Shown in pieces: positions 30,997-43,295 of a DNA stretch of 64,000 nucleotides. Origin of the DNA: [Mycobacterium] zoologicum (GTDB lineage: Bacteria > Actinomycetota > Actinomycetes > Mycobacteriales > Mycobacteriaceae); NCBI RefSeq assembly GCF_020172665.1, contig NZ_CP083985.1:3986711-4050710 (forward strand). The letters are read 5' to 3'. Positions within the stretch are counted from its first letter, which is position 1; every line of letters starts with the position of its first letter. The position numbers and the translations under genes were made by a program. The notes below the pieces were generated by a model, which saw only the letters and a list, made by a program, of their open reading frames with translations, ran no database searches and was not told the origin of the DNA.

Positions 30997-31071
30997 CCCG
31001 CATCGAAGCGCCCGGCGTCCGAAGTACTGGCGCTCCGACCCGCCGGATGAACCGGCCGCATTGGAGGTGCC

Positions 31072-34000
31072 TCAGCGCACCAACTCGAGTTTCGCGGACG
31101 ACTTCTTCGCGGCGGCCTTTTTGGCCGGCGCCTTCTTGGCGGCCGTCTTCTTGGCCGCCGAAGCTTTCTTCACCGGGGCCTTCTTGGCCACCGCGACTTT
31201 CTTCGCCGGGGCCTTCTTGGCCACCGCAACCTTCTGCACCGGGGCCTTCTTGGCGACGGCCTTCTTCGCCGGCGCCTTCTTGACAGGAGCCACCTCAGCT
31301 ACGGCCTTCGCGACCTCTTTGGGGGCCGCCTCAATCTCCTTGGCCGGGGCCGAGAATCGGCTCGCCACGGCCACCGCGGCGGTGGCCGCCGCGGCCGTGC
31401 CAACCGCCTGCGCCCAGCCGACCGGGCCGACCGGAGTGCAGCCCAGCAACTGGCTGACGCCGGGCGTGGAGACCATCGCGGCGAACAGCACGAAGGACCC
31501 GGCCGCGGTCGCCAGCACCAGCGGCGCCCGCGAGTCGACCACGGTCTGACCGAGTTCGGTGGTCACCAGCGAGATCAGTGCCACCGTCGACGCCCGCTGC
31601 GGGGTGCCGGTCACCGAGGCCATCGCCCAGGCGGCGGTGCCCGCCGCGCCGGTGACCCCGCCCCGGAACGCCACGGCGCGCCACAGTTTGCGCTCGTCGA
31701 GTCCGGGCACCGCGTCACCGATCGGGCCGGCCGGCGTGCTCACCGCCACCGCGGTGGCCGGCAGCGCGTCGGTCAGGGTGTTCATCAGCAGCAGCTGGCG
31801 GGTGTTCAGCGGCGAGTTGCCGGTGATCGCGGTGCCGATGACGGAGAACATCACCTCACCGGCGTTGCCACCCAGCAGCCCGGAGATGGCCAGTTGCACA
31901 CCGCGCCACAGCCTCCGGCCCTCGTCGATCGCGTCGACGAGCGCCCCGATCTTCCCGTCGGTCAGCACGACGTCGGCGGTGGCGTGCGCCGAGTCGCTGC
32001 CGTGCGCGACCACCCCGAGGCCCACGGTGGCGGCGCGAATCGCGGCGGCGTCGTTGGCACCGTCTCCGACCATCGCCGAGACCCGGCCGGCGCGCTCCAG
32101 GGTCTGGACGATCTGCACCTTGTTCTCCGGCGACATCCGGGCGAAGATCACCCGTTCGCAGACCACCCGCTCTTGTTCCTTGCGGTTCAAGGCATTCCAC
32201 TCCGAGCCGGTGATGACCTGCTCGGGGGCGACGTTCACGCCCATTTCGGCGGCGATCGCGGTGGCCGTGATCGGGTGGTCGCCGGTGATCATCCGGATGT
32301 CGACGCCGCGGGTGGCCAGATCGGCCAGCAGCTGCGGAGCGTCGGCCCGGGGCGTGTCGGCCAGGCCGAGGAAACCGATCAGCGTCAGCCCGGCCGCGCT
32401 GACCTCCGTGAGGCGTTCGGAATCATCCCGCACGGCCCGCACCTGGGCGGCGGTCAGCTTGCCCTGCGCCACCGCGATCACCCGCAGCCCCTGGGCCGCC
32501 ATCGCGTCCACCTGCTGTTCGACCTTGGCGCCGGCGTTCGTGCAAGCCCCCAGCACCACTTCCGGTGCGCCCTTGACCAGCAGCTCCGTTCCCAGCACCG
32601 ACGCCGAGAAGGCCCGGCCGGAACGGAACGGCAGGTGCGCGTCCGGCTCGATCCAAGCCCTGGCGCCGGTTGCGGCCGCCGCACCCTCGACGATGGCCTG
32701 GTCGGTGGCGTGCGCGTGCGCGGCGCCGTCGGGAGCCGGGGCCGCCTGCGCGGCAGAACCGAGCACGTCGTCGTCGGAAAAGCCCGCCAGCGGGCGCACC
32801 GTGGTGACCCGCAGCCGGTTCTCGGACAGCGTTCCGGTCTTGTCGAAGCAGACCACGTCAACCCGGCCGAGCGCCTCCACCGACCGCGGGATTCGCACCA
32901 GCGCACCGGATTTCGTCAACCGCTGCGACGACGCGTGCTGGGCCAGGGTGGCCATCAGCGGCATGCCCTCCGGGACGGCGGCGATCGCGACCGCGATCGC
33001 GTTACCGAGCGCGACCCGCAGCCCGCCCTGGCGCAGCAGCCCGAGCGCACCGACCGCCACACCGCCGGCGGCGCTGTACGGGAAGGTCCGGTACATCAGC
33101 TGCGACAGGTGGTGCTGCAGGCCGACCTCGGCCAGCTCACCGGAGGCCAATTCGGAGGCCCGCCGGGCCTGGGTGTCGGCGCCCACGGCGGTCACCATCG
33201 CCAGCACCTTGCCGGCGATCACCGTGGTGCCCGCGTAGAGCATGGAGCTGCGTTCGGCCAGTTCGGCACCGGGAGTCGGGTCCAGCTGCTTGCCGACCGA
33301 CAGCGATTCACCGGTCAGCGAGGACTCGTCGACCTCGACATCGGAGACCTCGAGGACCCGGGCGTCGGCGGGCACCACCTCGTTGCTGTGCACCTCGATC
33401 AGGTCACCGGGCAGCAGTTGCTCGGCAGGGATTTCGTGATAGGTGGGGTTGTCCCCGCCGACCACCAGCACCCGGGCCGGTGGGGCCTGCTGGGCCAGCA
33501 GCGTGTTCAGCCGGCTCTCGGCCCGCAACCGCTGGTAGGCGGCCAGCATGGCGTTGCCGGTGAGCACCGTGCCCACCATCACCGCGTCGATCGGCGAACC
33601 CAGCATGGCGGTCGCCGCCGAGCACAGCGCCAGGATCGGCGTCATCGGGTCGGACAACTCCTCACGCACGGCGTGGAAGTACGGCCAGAACATGCCTTGG
33701 GATTCCGCGTCGACCGGGGCGCGTTCGGCCAGCGGTGTCACCGCGTCGGGAGCCAGCAGCTCGCGGGCCTGCTCGACCGTCATGGCGTGCCACTCGTAGG
33801 CCGGTGCCGGCTTCGGCGCGCGCGCCCGCAGCACCCGGCGGGCCAGCAGATATCCCGACAGCATGCCTGCGCCGGCACCGACGGTCACCGGGCCCGGTCC
33901 GCGGCTCGGGCCCGGCCCGACACCGGGGATGGTCGCCCGGACCCCGCGGACCAGCAGCAGCCCGGCGATGGACGAGGCCCCGATCGAGATCGCGACTCCG

Positions 34001-35607
34001 CGCTCGCTGGCCGTCCGGGCGGCCGGCAGCGCCCGCAGCACCTGCCAGGCACCGGTCAGGTCGGTCAGCAGCAGATCGGCATAAAACGGCGGTGCGTCGT
34101 CTCCGCCGTCGGGCATGACACCCAGCCCCAGATCCGCCGACGCCAGGGCCTGCGCAGCCGAGGTCGACAGCACCGCGACGGTGCGGCCGGCCCGCTGCAG
34201 ATCGGTGACGGCCGCAGCCAGGGCTGCGTCGAGATCGTCGCCGGGTACCGGGCGGATGTCGTCGAAGCCGGGGCGCAGCTCGCCGAGGATCTCGGTGTCG
34301 ACCGTGACCAGCTCCGCGCCGGAGGCACGCCCTTCGAGCACCACCGCCGAGGCCAGCGCGTGGTGCGCGGGCAGGATCAGCGCCTCCACCGGCACCTTGC
34401 GGGTCGACCCGCGGACGGTCATCCGAGGCACCCGGTGCCAGCCCGGTCGCAGTCCGGCCTTATCGAGCAGGTCCTGCGCGTTGCTCCAGGCCTTCGGCAA
34501 CTCGTGTTCCCCGGCGCCGCGGATCTGCACCACTCGGCTTTGCGCACCGGTCAGCGCGCGCGGGTCGATGACCACGGTGTCGATCTTGTCGAGGCGACGC
34601 AGGCTGCCCGGCCGCAGCGGCAGCACCCCGTGCTGATCCGCCAGCCCCTGGCCCAGGGCCGCGGCGAAGGATTCACAACTGGTGCGCACCGCCTTGGGCG
34701 ACGCGGCCAGGATCGCGTTCGAGGTCATGTCCAGGTTGCGGGTGAGTCCGCCCACCACGCCGGCCCCGACGACCTGCACCAGCGCGGTGCGCTTCAGGTG
34801 CCGCTCGGCCGGCCCGTCCGGGCGGGGAACCGGGCGCGCCGCGTCACACACCTCTGGGTGATCGGCGTATCGCGCCAGCTCCGGCTCGTAGCGGTTCCAG
34901 GCCAGCGCCCCGGCGCGGGTCTCGGACGCCTTCAGCCCCTCCACCATCATGTCCACCGCCAGGATCGCCGGGGACATGGTGATGATGTGCGAGCCGAGCG
35001 AGGCCAGTGAGAGCACCGCTTCGGTGCGGGCCGGCCCGATCCGACTTTCCAGCGCGCTGCGGACCAGCGGCTGGTAGCGGGCCACCGACGCCGCGGCGTC
35101 GAAGATCTTCGGCGCGGCCGGCCAGCGCAGCACGCTGCCCGCGGTGGCGATCGCCAGGCCCACGGCGTTGGCGCCCACCATCGCGCCCTTGGTGGCCAGC
35201 AGCAGTCCGTCGCCCGGCAGGGCCGCCGGCACGTTCGCGGTCAGCTCGGCACCCTTTTCCACAGCTTCGACCGCCGCGCACAGGTCCGACAGCGCCGTCT
35301 GCTCGCCGACCTCGACCACCACCCGCGACAACGGGCGGTTCAGCCGCACCGAGGTGACGCCCGGCTGAGCCCGCAGGGCCTCCAGCACGGCGGTGCCGAC
35401 GTCGTCGCCATCGGCCTCGTCCAGCCCGCGGACCTCGATCCAGGCCCGTCCGGCGCCGCGCCAGCTGCGCCGGCTGGTCAGATCCGAGCGTTCACCGGAG
35501 AGGATCTTGGCGCCCTCGCGCAGCGGGATGGCGGCAAGGTCCAGGCTCGCAGACGCCACTGCGCCGACGGCATCCAGCCCGAGCCGGCCGAGTGAGAAAA
35601 CGTCCAT
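31072..35607 (-). CDS. Giant P-type ATPase (CtpH/CtpI type) with degenerate N-terminal half and lysine-rich tail
   Basis: The 1511-residue membrane pump starts at ATG 35607. Residues about 1-600 hold a ferredoxin-like part, hydrophobic segments and a decayed P-domain: VVIDPRALTG stands where DKTGT would be, and PDGGDD where GDGAND would be. The catalytic half has the TGES loop, PEGMP in the ion-binding helix, the phosphorylated Asp922 in DKTGTL, and GDGANDAA. PEGMP is nearer class II (Ca/K/Na-like) than CPx heavy-metal pumps, so the ion is open. The last ~80 residues are KKAPAKK/KKAVAKK repeats like the HupB tail. A 9-bp hairpin covers the ribosome site. The gene separates ppgS from galE and is absent here in M. 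tuberculosis. Confidence 0.88.
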   Translation of the reverse strand: MDVFSLGRLGLDAVGAVASASLDLAAIPLREGAKILSGERSDLTSRRSWRGAGRAWIEVRGLDEADGDDVGTAVLEALRAQPGVTSVRLNRPLSRVVVEVGEQTALSDLCAAVEAVEKGAELTANVPAALPGDGLLLATKGAMVGANAVGLAIATAGSVLRWPAAPKIFDAAASVARYQPLVRSALESRIGPARTEAVLSLASLGSHIITMSPAILAVDMMVEGLKASETRAGALAWNRYEPELARYADHPEVCDAARPVPRPDGPAERHLKRTALVQVVGAGVVGGLTRNLDMTSNAILAASPKAVRTSCESFAAALGQGLADQHGVLPLRPGSLRRLDKIDTVVIDPRALTGAQSRVVQIRGAGEHELPKAWSNAQDLLDKAGLRPGWHRVPRMTVRGSTRKVPVEALILPAHHALASAVVLEGRASGAELVTVDTEILGELRPGFDDIRPVPGDDLDAALAAAVTDLQRAGRTVAVLSTSAAQALASADLGLGVMPDGGDDAPPFYADLLLTDLTGAWQVLRALPAARTASERGVAISIGASSIAGLLLVRGVRATIPGVGPGPSRGPGPVTVGAGAGMLSGYLLARRVLRARAPKPAPAYEWHAMTVEQARELLAPDAVTPLAERAPVDAESQGMFWPYFHAVREELSDPMTPILALCSAATAMLGSPIDAVMVGTVLTGNAMLAAYQRLRAESRLNTLLAQQAPPARVLVVGGDNPTYHEIPAEQLLPGDLIEVHSNEVVPADARVLEVSDVEVDESSLTGESLSVGKQLDPTPGAELAERSSMLYAGTTVIAGKVLAMVTAVGADTQARRASELASGELAEVGLQHHLSQLMYRTFPYSAAGGVAVGALGLLRQGGLRVALGNAIAVAIAAVPEGMPLMATLAQHASSQRLTKSGALVRIPRSVEALGRVDVVCFDKTGTLSENRLRVTTVRPLAGFSDDDVLGSAAQAAPAPDGAAHAHATDQAIVEGAAAATGARAWIEPDAHLPFRSGRAFSASVLGTELLVKGAPEVVLGACTNAGAKVEQQVDAMAAQGLRVIAVAQGKLTAAQVRAVRDDSERLTEVSAAGLTLIGFLGLADTPRADAPQLLADLATRGVDIRMITGDHPITATAIAAEMGVNVAPEQVITGSEWNALNRKEQERVVCERVIFARMSPENKVQIVQTLERAGRVSAMVGDGANDAAAIRAATVGLGVVAHGSDSAHATADVVLTDGKIGALVDAIDEGRRLWRGVQLAISGLLGGNAGEVMFSVIGTAITGNSPLNTRQLLLMNTLTDALPATAVAVSTPAGPIGDAVPGLDERKLWRAVAFRGGVTGAAGTAAWAMASVTGTPQRASTVALISLVTTELGQTVVDSRAPLVLATAAGSFVLFAAMVSTPGVSQLLGCTPVGPVGWAQAVGTAAAATAAVAVASRFSAPAKEIEAAPKEVAKAVAEVAPVKKAPAKKAVAKKAPVQKVAVAKKAPAKKVAVAKKAPVKKASAAKKTAAKKAPAKKAAAKKSSAKLELVR

Positions 35608-35613
35608 GGATTG

Positions 35614-35640
35614 CCTCCAGCGTCATAGCAGCGCTGGAGG
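35614..35640 (-). promoter_or_regulatory. Hairpin covering the ribosome-binding site of the P-type ATPase
   Basis: The arms CCTCCAGCG (35614-35622) and CGCTGGAGG (35632-35640) are exactly complementary, giving a 9-bp stem with a 9-nt loop. On the mRNA the 3' arm contains the GGAGG Shine-Dalgarno, 6 nt before the ATG. Folding would hide the ribosome site. Alternatively the palindrome is a protein-binding operator. Confidence 0.6.
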
Positions 35641-35721
35641 TCTCTTCCGCCGAATGATCCGGCCCACAGCACCGGTCACCCGATAGACGGACGACGTGAT
35701 GACGACACTGCGAATTGGGGA

Positions 35722-35746
35722 ATACTCCCCTCCGACCGGCCAGTAT
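35722..35746. promoter_or_regulatory. Candidate metal-regulator operator upstream of the ATPase
   Basis: ATACT (35722-35726) and AGTAT (35742-35746) are inverted arms around a C-rich core, CCCCTCCGACCGGCC. An overlapping smaller repeat is GGGGA-ATAC-TCCCC (35717-35730). ATACT/AGTAT arms around a G/C tract recall CsoR/RcnR-type operators. It lies between the galE stop and the ATPase start. No regulator gene is adjacent. Confidence 0.25.
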
Positions 35747-35757
35747 GCCACAGAAGT

Positions 35758-38518
<2,761 letters not shown>

Positions 38519-38522
<4 letters not shown>

Positions 38523-38950
38523 ACGGCGTGCGCGAACTCCACCGGCTTAGCGTCACGCGCGCGTGCCTGCTGGCCAACAGCCGCTGAAACAACGATGCCC
38601 TGCGGATGCAGCGCCACGTAGTCGAGGAACATTCCGATGGTCGCAGTAGCCGCCGGCACGTCGGGCCCGGTCATCGCGTCTCCGGGCTCCGAGACCGCGC
38701 AGTTGTCACCGATGATGGACGCCATCCGCACACCGCCGTCGTCCTCGCGGACGAACAGATTCACGAACCCCCCAGCGGCACGCACCCGACCGAAGACCAC
38801 AGCCAGGCGCTCACCGGCCAGAGCGACCACCACCGGACATCCGCCCTCATCGCTGGTGACCGGAAGATCGACGTCAGCAAGCGGTCCCATCGCGAGGTTC
38901 CAATTCACCTCACGCCGGAAATCGTCCAGTTGCTCTTGTTTGTCCATCAT
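38519..38950 (-). CDS. Hypothetical protein, second gene of an overlapping pair
   Basis: The 143-residue soluble protein starts at ATG 38950 (a second ATG follows immediately) and overlaps the stop of the upstream gene by 4 nt (ATGA). It is acidic in the N-terminal third and has a beta-rich middle (CPVVVALAGERLAVVFGRV, FVNLFVREDDGG). No domain is recognised. The tight coupling suggests the two proteins work together. Confidence 0.75.
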
Positions 38951-39369
38951 TGCGCTCCGTCTCGGATGATACGCGCTCGCTCGTGCGCTATGCCGTTAAC
39001 CTGCGCGAATGCTCGTTGAACGTCACCGACGGCATCCAGGCGCTGGATGCTCTCGGGCGGCAGCTCCTCGTTCTGGGGATGTAGGTGACAGTGGCCATGA
39101 CAACAGTCGAAGCGCTCAACGGTTTCCCAACCACCCGAGCCGAGGACCTGGACATTGACGACGAAATCGACAAGGCGCCCGCCATCCCGCCAGATGATGA
39201 ACTGGACCCGAATGGCGCTGACGTCGTCGTAAGCCGTTTCCCACTGCCGTCGAAAGCAATCTCCGCGCGGTGGCGGCCGGTACGTCCCGTGCTTGGAATC
39301 GAGTTGTCGTTCAAGGTCGCGGCGCGCTCGTTCCACATGTTTTCGCCGCTGCTGCCCTCGGCGAACCAT
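38947..39369 (-). CDS. Hypothetical protein with HGHCHLH motif, DUF7718/TumE-like
   Basis: The protein is up to 140 residues. ATG 39369 is used; GTG codons a little downstream are possible because the first ~25 residues are low-information and basic. Residues about 52-78 are beta strands (RVQFIIWRDGGRLVDFVVNVQ), followed by WETVERFDCCHGHCHLHPQN. The aromatic/Asp plus HGxxHxH block resembles that of small TumE-like toxin-family proteins, which is a weak visual likeness. It is the first gene of a two-gene unit and divergent from the Pls-like gene across about 50 bp. Confidence 0.65.
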   Translation of the reverse strand: MVRRGQQRRKHVERARRDLERQLDSKHGTYRPPPRGDCFRRQWETAYDDVSAIRVQFIIWRDGGRLVDFVVNVQVLGSGGWETVERFDCCHGHCHLHPQNEELPPESIQRLDAVGDVQRAFAQVNGIAHERARIIRDGAQ

Positions 39370-39422
39370 GCACGAACCCTAGTCACTGCGCTACCGGTCC
39401 GTGCTCGGTACGTTCTACAGTC

Positions 39423-42400
39423 GTGCCCGCACTGCAAGTCCCCAAGCAGTTTCTGCGCGCCTCGGCTGCGCCGGCGCCCCGCACCCTGATCGACATCCTG
39501 CGAGAGACCGCCGAGCGCTTCCCCGAGGCCTCCGCTATCGACGACGGCCATGTGGTGCTGACCTACGCCGAGCTGGTCACCGACATCTCCGACAGCGTCG
39601 GGTGGCTGGCCGAGCGCGGTATCGGACGCGGTGACCGGGTCGGCATCCGGATGCCCTCGGGCAGTTATTCGCTCTACACCGCGATTCTGGCGGTGCTGGC
39701 CGCCGGTGCGGCCTATGTGCCCGTCGACGCCGACGATCCCGACGAGCGCGCCGAGCTGGTGTTCGGCGAGGCACAGGTCGCCGGGGTGATCACCGAGAAG
39801 GGCCTGGCCCGCGGCCCCGGTACGCCCGGCGGTATGCCGGCATCGTCGCCGACAGCCGACGACGACGCCTGGATCATCTTCACCTCGGGATCGACCGGCA
39901 CCCCCAAGGGCGTGGCGATCACCCACCGCAACGCGGCGGCCTTCGTCGACGCCGAGGCCCGGTTGTTCTGCCAGGATCAGCCGATCGGGCCGGGCGACCG
40001 GGTGCTGGCCGGACTGTCGGTGGCGTTCGACGCGTCGTGTGAGGAGATGTGGCTGGCGTGGCGCTACGGCGCCTGCCTGGTGCCGGCCCCGCGGTCGCTG
40101 GTGCGCAGCGGCATGGACCTGGGTCCGTGGCTGGTGGCGCGCGACGTGACCGTGGTGTCGACCGTGCCGACGCTGGCCGCGATGTGGCCGGCCGAGGCGC
40201 TGGAGGCGGTGCGGCTGCTGATCTTCGGCGGCGAGGCCTGCCCGCCGGAGCTGGCGGCCCGGCTGGCGACCGACGGCCGCGAGGTCTGGAACACCTACGG
40301 GCCCACCGAGGCCACGGTGGTGGCCTGCGCCGCGCCGCTGGACGGCTCCGACGCGGTGCGGATCGGCCTGCCGCTGGCGGGCTGGGATCTGGCGGTGATC
40401 GGCGCCGACGGGGCGCCGGTGGACGTCGGTGAAGTCGGCGAGCTGGTGATCGGCGGGGTGGGGCTGGGCCGCTATCTCGACGACGCCCGGGACGCCGAGA
40501 AGTACGCACCGCTGCCCGTCCTGGACTGGCCTCGGGCCTACCGCAGCGGGGATCTGGTCCGGTTGGAGACCGACGGTCTGGTGTTCTGCGGCCGGGCCGA
40601 CGACCAGGTCAAGGTCGGCGGCCGGCGCATCGAGCTGGGTGAGGTGGACACCGCGCTGATGGCGCTGCCCGGGGTCAGCGGGGGCGCCGCCGCGGTGCGG
40701 GAAAGCGCCGGCGGCACACCGCTGTTGGTCGGGTATCTGGCCAGCACCGACCCGGACTTCGACCTGGTCGCTGCACGCGAACTGCTGTGCCGGCAACTGC
40801 CGGCCGCGCTGGTTCCGCGGCTGGTGCTGGTCGGTGAGCTGCCCACCCGGACCTCAGGCAAGGTCGACCGTGACGCACTGCCGTGGCCGGTGCCCGGTGC
40901 CGACGAGTCCTCGGCCCTGGACGGCGTCGACGGCACCCTGGGCTGGCTGGCCGGGTTGTGGCGCGACGTGCTGGGCACCCCGGTGGAGGACGAGCGGGCC
41001 GACTTCTTCGCCCTGGGCGGTGGATCGCTGGCGGCCGCGCAGCTGGTGGCCGCGGTGCGCCGGCGCTACCCGAAGCTCACCGTCGCGCAGCTCTACGACC
41101 GGCCGCGGCTCGGTTCGCTGGCCGGGTTCCTCGAGGACATGGGGGCAGTCGATCCGGCGGACGGCACCGAGGCACCGCCGGTAGCGCTCACGCCCCGGCT
41201 GACCCAGGCCGCTCAAGTGCTGCTGTCGGTGCCGTTGGCCACCCTGGCCGGCCTGCAATGGGTGGCCTGGCTGGCGCTGATCAACAACCTGACGTCGATG
41301 TGGCACCCGCTGCCCTGGCAGATGCGGCTGAACTGGTGGTGGGTGCTCGCCGCGTTCGTGCTGTTCGTCACCCCGCTGGGCCGGATGGGCATCGCCGCGC
41401 TCGGGGCCCGAGTGCTGCTGGTCGGTCTACAGCCCGGCACCTACCGGCGCGGCGGGCCCGAGCATCTGCGGATCTGGATCGCCGAGCGGCTGGCGGCGGC
41501 CAGCGGCGCCGAAAACCTCGCCGGCGCACCGTGGTTGGTGTATTACGCCAGGGCGCTCGGCAACACGATCGGCAAGGGCGTCGACCTGCACTCCGCCCCG
41601 CCGGTGACCGGGATGCTGACGCTGGGGCACCGCTGCTCGATCGAGCCGGAGGTCGACCTGACCGGGTACTGGGTGGACGGCGAGGACTTCCACGTCGGCC
41701 CCATCACGATCGGCAACGACGCCACCATCGGCGCTCGCACCACGTTGCTGCCGGGCGCCTCGGTCGGCAAGGACGCCGACGTCGGCCCCGGTTCCGGGGT
41801 GGTCTGGGAGGTGCGCAAGGGCCAGTACTGGACGGGCTCGCCGGCGGTGAAATCCGGCAAGGCACGCCATCCATGGCCCGATCATCGGCCACCGGCCCGC
41901 CCGGCGTGGGTGGCGGTCTACGGGCTGACGTCGCTGCTGCTGGGCGGCCTGCCACTGCTGGCACTGGGCGCCGGGCTGGCCGTGCTGGGCTGGTCGGTGC
42001 GCGAGGCCACCACCCTCGGTGCGGCGATCCGCCCGGTGGCGGTGTGGACACCGGTGGCCGCACTGACCGCGCTGGGCTGCTATGCCGCGCTGACGATCAT
42101 CGGGGTGCGGCTGCTGTCGATCGGGCTGACCGAGGGCCATCACCCGGTGCGCAGCCGGGTGGGCTGGCAGCTGTGGGCCACCGAACGGCTGATGGACGCC
42201 GCCCGCGATTACCTGTTTCCGTTGTACGCCAGCCTGATCACCCCGTGGTGGCTGCGACTGCTGGGGGCGAAGGTCGGCGAGGGCACCGAGATCTCCACCG
42301 CGTTGTTGATCCCGAAGTTCACCGTGATCGCCGACGGCGCGTTCCTGGCCGACGACACCATGGTCGCCTCCTATGAGCTGGGCGGCGGCTGGATTCACGT

Positions 42401-43295
42401 CGCACCGGCCACCATCGGCAAGCGCGCTTTCCTGGGCAACTCCGGGATCACCCGGCCGGGCCGGCGGGTACCCGACAAGGCTCTGGTGGCCGTGCTGTCG
42501 ACCGCGCCGCACAAGGCCAAGAACGGCTCGTCGTGGCTGGGCAGCCCGCCGGTTCGGCTGCGCCGCAAGGCCGCCGACTCCGATGCCGAGCGCACCTTCG
42601 CCCCACCGGTGCGACTCAAGCTGATGCGCGCCGTCATGGAGACCTTCCGGCTGATCCCGGTCGTGGCGACCTTTGCGATCGGCGTCGCCGTACTCGGGAC
42701 ATTACATTGGGGTGCAATGCATTACGGCTACAAGTGGGCAGCCCTGGGCAGCGGCGTGGTGCTGCTGACCGCCGGGGCGGTTGCCGGCGGTGCCGCGGTG
42801 GTGGCGAAATGGCTTTTGGTGGGCCGGATTCAGGCGACCGAGCATCCGCTGTGGTCGTCGTTCGTGTGGCGCAATGAGGTGTCCGACACCTTCGTCGAGA
42901 CCGTGGCCGCCCCGTGGTTCGCCCGCGCCGCCACCGGTACCCCGGTGATCAACCTGTGGCTGCGGGCGCTGGGCGCCGATATCGGGCGAGGCGTGTGGTG
43001 TGAGACCTACTGGCTACCCGAAGCCGACCTGGTGACGCTGGGCCCCGGCGCCACCGTCAACCGCGGCTGCGTGGTGCAGACCCACCTGTTCCACGACCGG
43101 ATCATGCAGCTCGACACCGTCACGCTGGAAGCCGGCGCCACCCTGGGGCCGCACTGTGTGGCACTGCCGGCCGCACGCCTGGGCGCGGGCACCAGCGTCG
43201 GCCCCGCTTCACTGGTGATGCGCGGCGACCAGGTGCCGCCCGCAACACGCTGGCAGGGCAACCCGATCGCACCGGCGGCCGGAGCAACACGGTGA
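39423..43295 (+). CDS. Pls-like single-module NRPS: A-T-6TM-three hexapeptide domains
   Basis: The 1290-residue membrane synthetase starts at GTG 39423, 8 nt after a TACGTT box. The adenylation domain (about 15-500) has FTSGSTGTPKGV, FDAS, NTYGPTEATV, YRSGDLVR and VKVGGRRIELGEV. The carrier domain has Ser535 in LGGGSLAA. Then come TM pairs near 598/637, 827/874 and 1072/1104, each pair followed by a left-handed hexapeptide domain (about 719-795, 946-1020, 1181-1270). There is no condensation or thioesterase domain. This is the layout of epsilon-poly-L-lysine synthetase (about 1319 residues), where the C-terminal domains polymerise the amino acid. FDAS keeps the Asp for an alpha-amino group. 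The amino acid used is unknown. GTGA overlap with the next gene. Confidence 0.85.
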   Translation: MPALQVPKQFLRASAAPAPRTLIDILRETAERFPEASAIDDGHVVLTYAELVTDISDSVGWLAERGIGRGDRVGIRMPSGSYSLYTAILAVLAAGAAYVPVDADDPDERAELVFGEAQVAGVITEKGLARGPGTPGGMPASSPTADDDAWIIFTSGSTGTPKGVAITHRNAAAFVDAEARLFCQDQPIGPGDRVLAGLSVAFDASCEEMWLAWRYGACLVPAPRSLVRSGMDLGPWLVARDVTVVSTVPTLAAMWPAEALEAVRLLIFGGEACPPELAARLATDGREVWNTYGPTEATVVACAAPLDGSDAVRIGLPLAGWDLAVIGADGAPVDVGEVGELVIGGVGLGRYLDDARDAEKYAPLPVLDWPRAYRSGDLVRLETDGLVFCGRADDQVKVGGRRIELGEVDTALMALPGVSGGAAAVRESAGGTPLLVGYLASTDPDFDLVAARELLCRQLPAALVPRLVLVGELPTRTSGKVDRDALPWPVPGADESSALDGVDGTLGWLAGLWRDVLGTPVEDERADFFALGGGSLAAAQLVAAVRRRYPKLTVAQLYDRPRLGSLAGFLEDMGAVDPADGTEAPPVALTPRLTQAAQVLLSVPLATLAGLQWVAWLALINNLTSMWHPLPWQMRLNWWWVLAAFVLFVTPLGRMGIAALGARVLLVGLQPGTYRRGGPEHLRIWIAERLAAASGAENLAGAPWLVYYARALGNTIGKGVDLHSAPPVTGMLTLGHRCSIEPEVDLTGYWVDGEDFHVGPITIGNDATIGARTTLLPGASVGKDADVGPGSGVVWEVRKGQYWTGSPAVKSGKARHPWPDHRPPARPAWVAVYGLTSLLLGGLPLLALGAGLAVLGWSVREATTLGAAIRPVAVWTPVAALTALGCYAALTIIGVRLLSIGLTEGHHPVRSRVGWQLWATERLMDAARDYLFPLYASLITPWWLRLLGAKVGEGTEISTALLIPKFTVIADGAFLADDTMVASYELGGGWIHVAPATIGKRAFLGNSGITRPGRRVPDKALVAVLSTAPHKAKNGSSWLGSPPVRLRRKAADSDAERTFAPPVRLKLMRAVMETFRLIPVVATFAIGVAVLGTLHWGAMHYGYKWAALGSGVVLLTAGAVAGGAAVVAKWLLVGRIQATEHPLWSSFVWRNEVSDTFVETVAAPWFARAATGTPVINLWLRALGADIGRGVWCETYWLPEADLVTLGPGATVNRGCVVQTHLFHDRIMQLDTVTLEAGATLGPHCVALPAARLGAGTSVGPASLVMRGDQVPPATRWQGNPIAPAAGATR

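Noticed and set aside
31090..31280. Tandem DNA repeats at the end of the ATPase gene as a separate repeat element
   Set aside because: They encode the lysine/alanine repeats of the protein and are explained by coding.
31894..35010. Open frame of 1038 codons antisense to the P-type ATPase
   Set aside because: Composition is rich in Arg, Gln, His and Gly without domains; it mirrors the ATPase codons.
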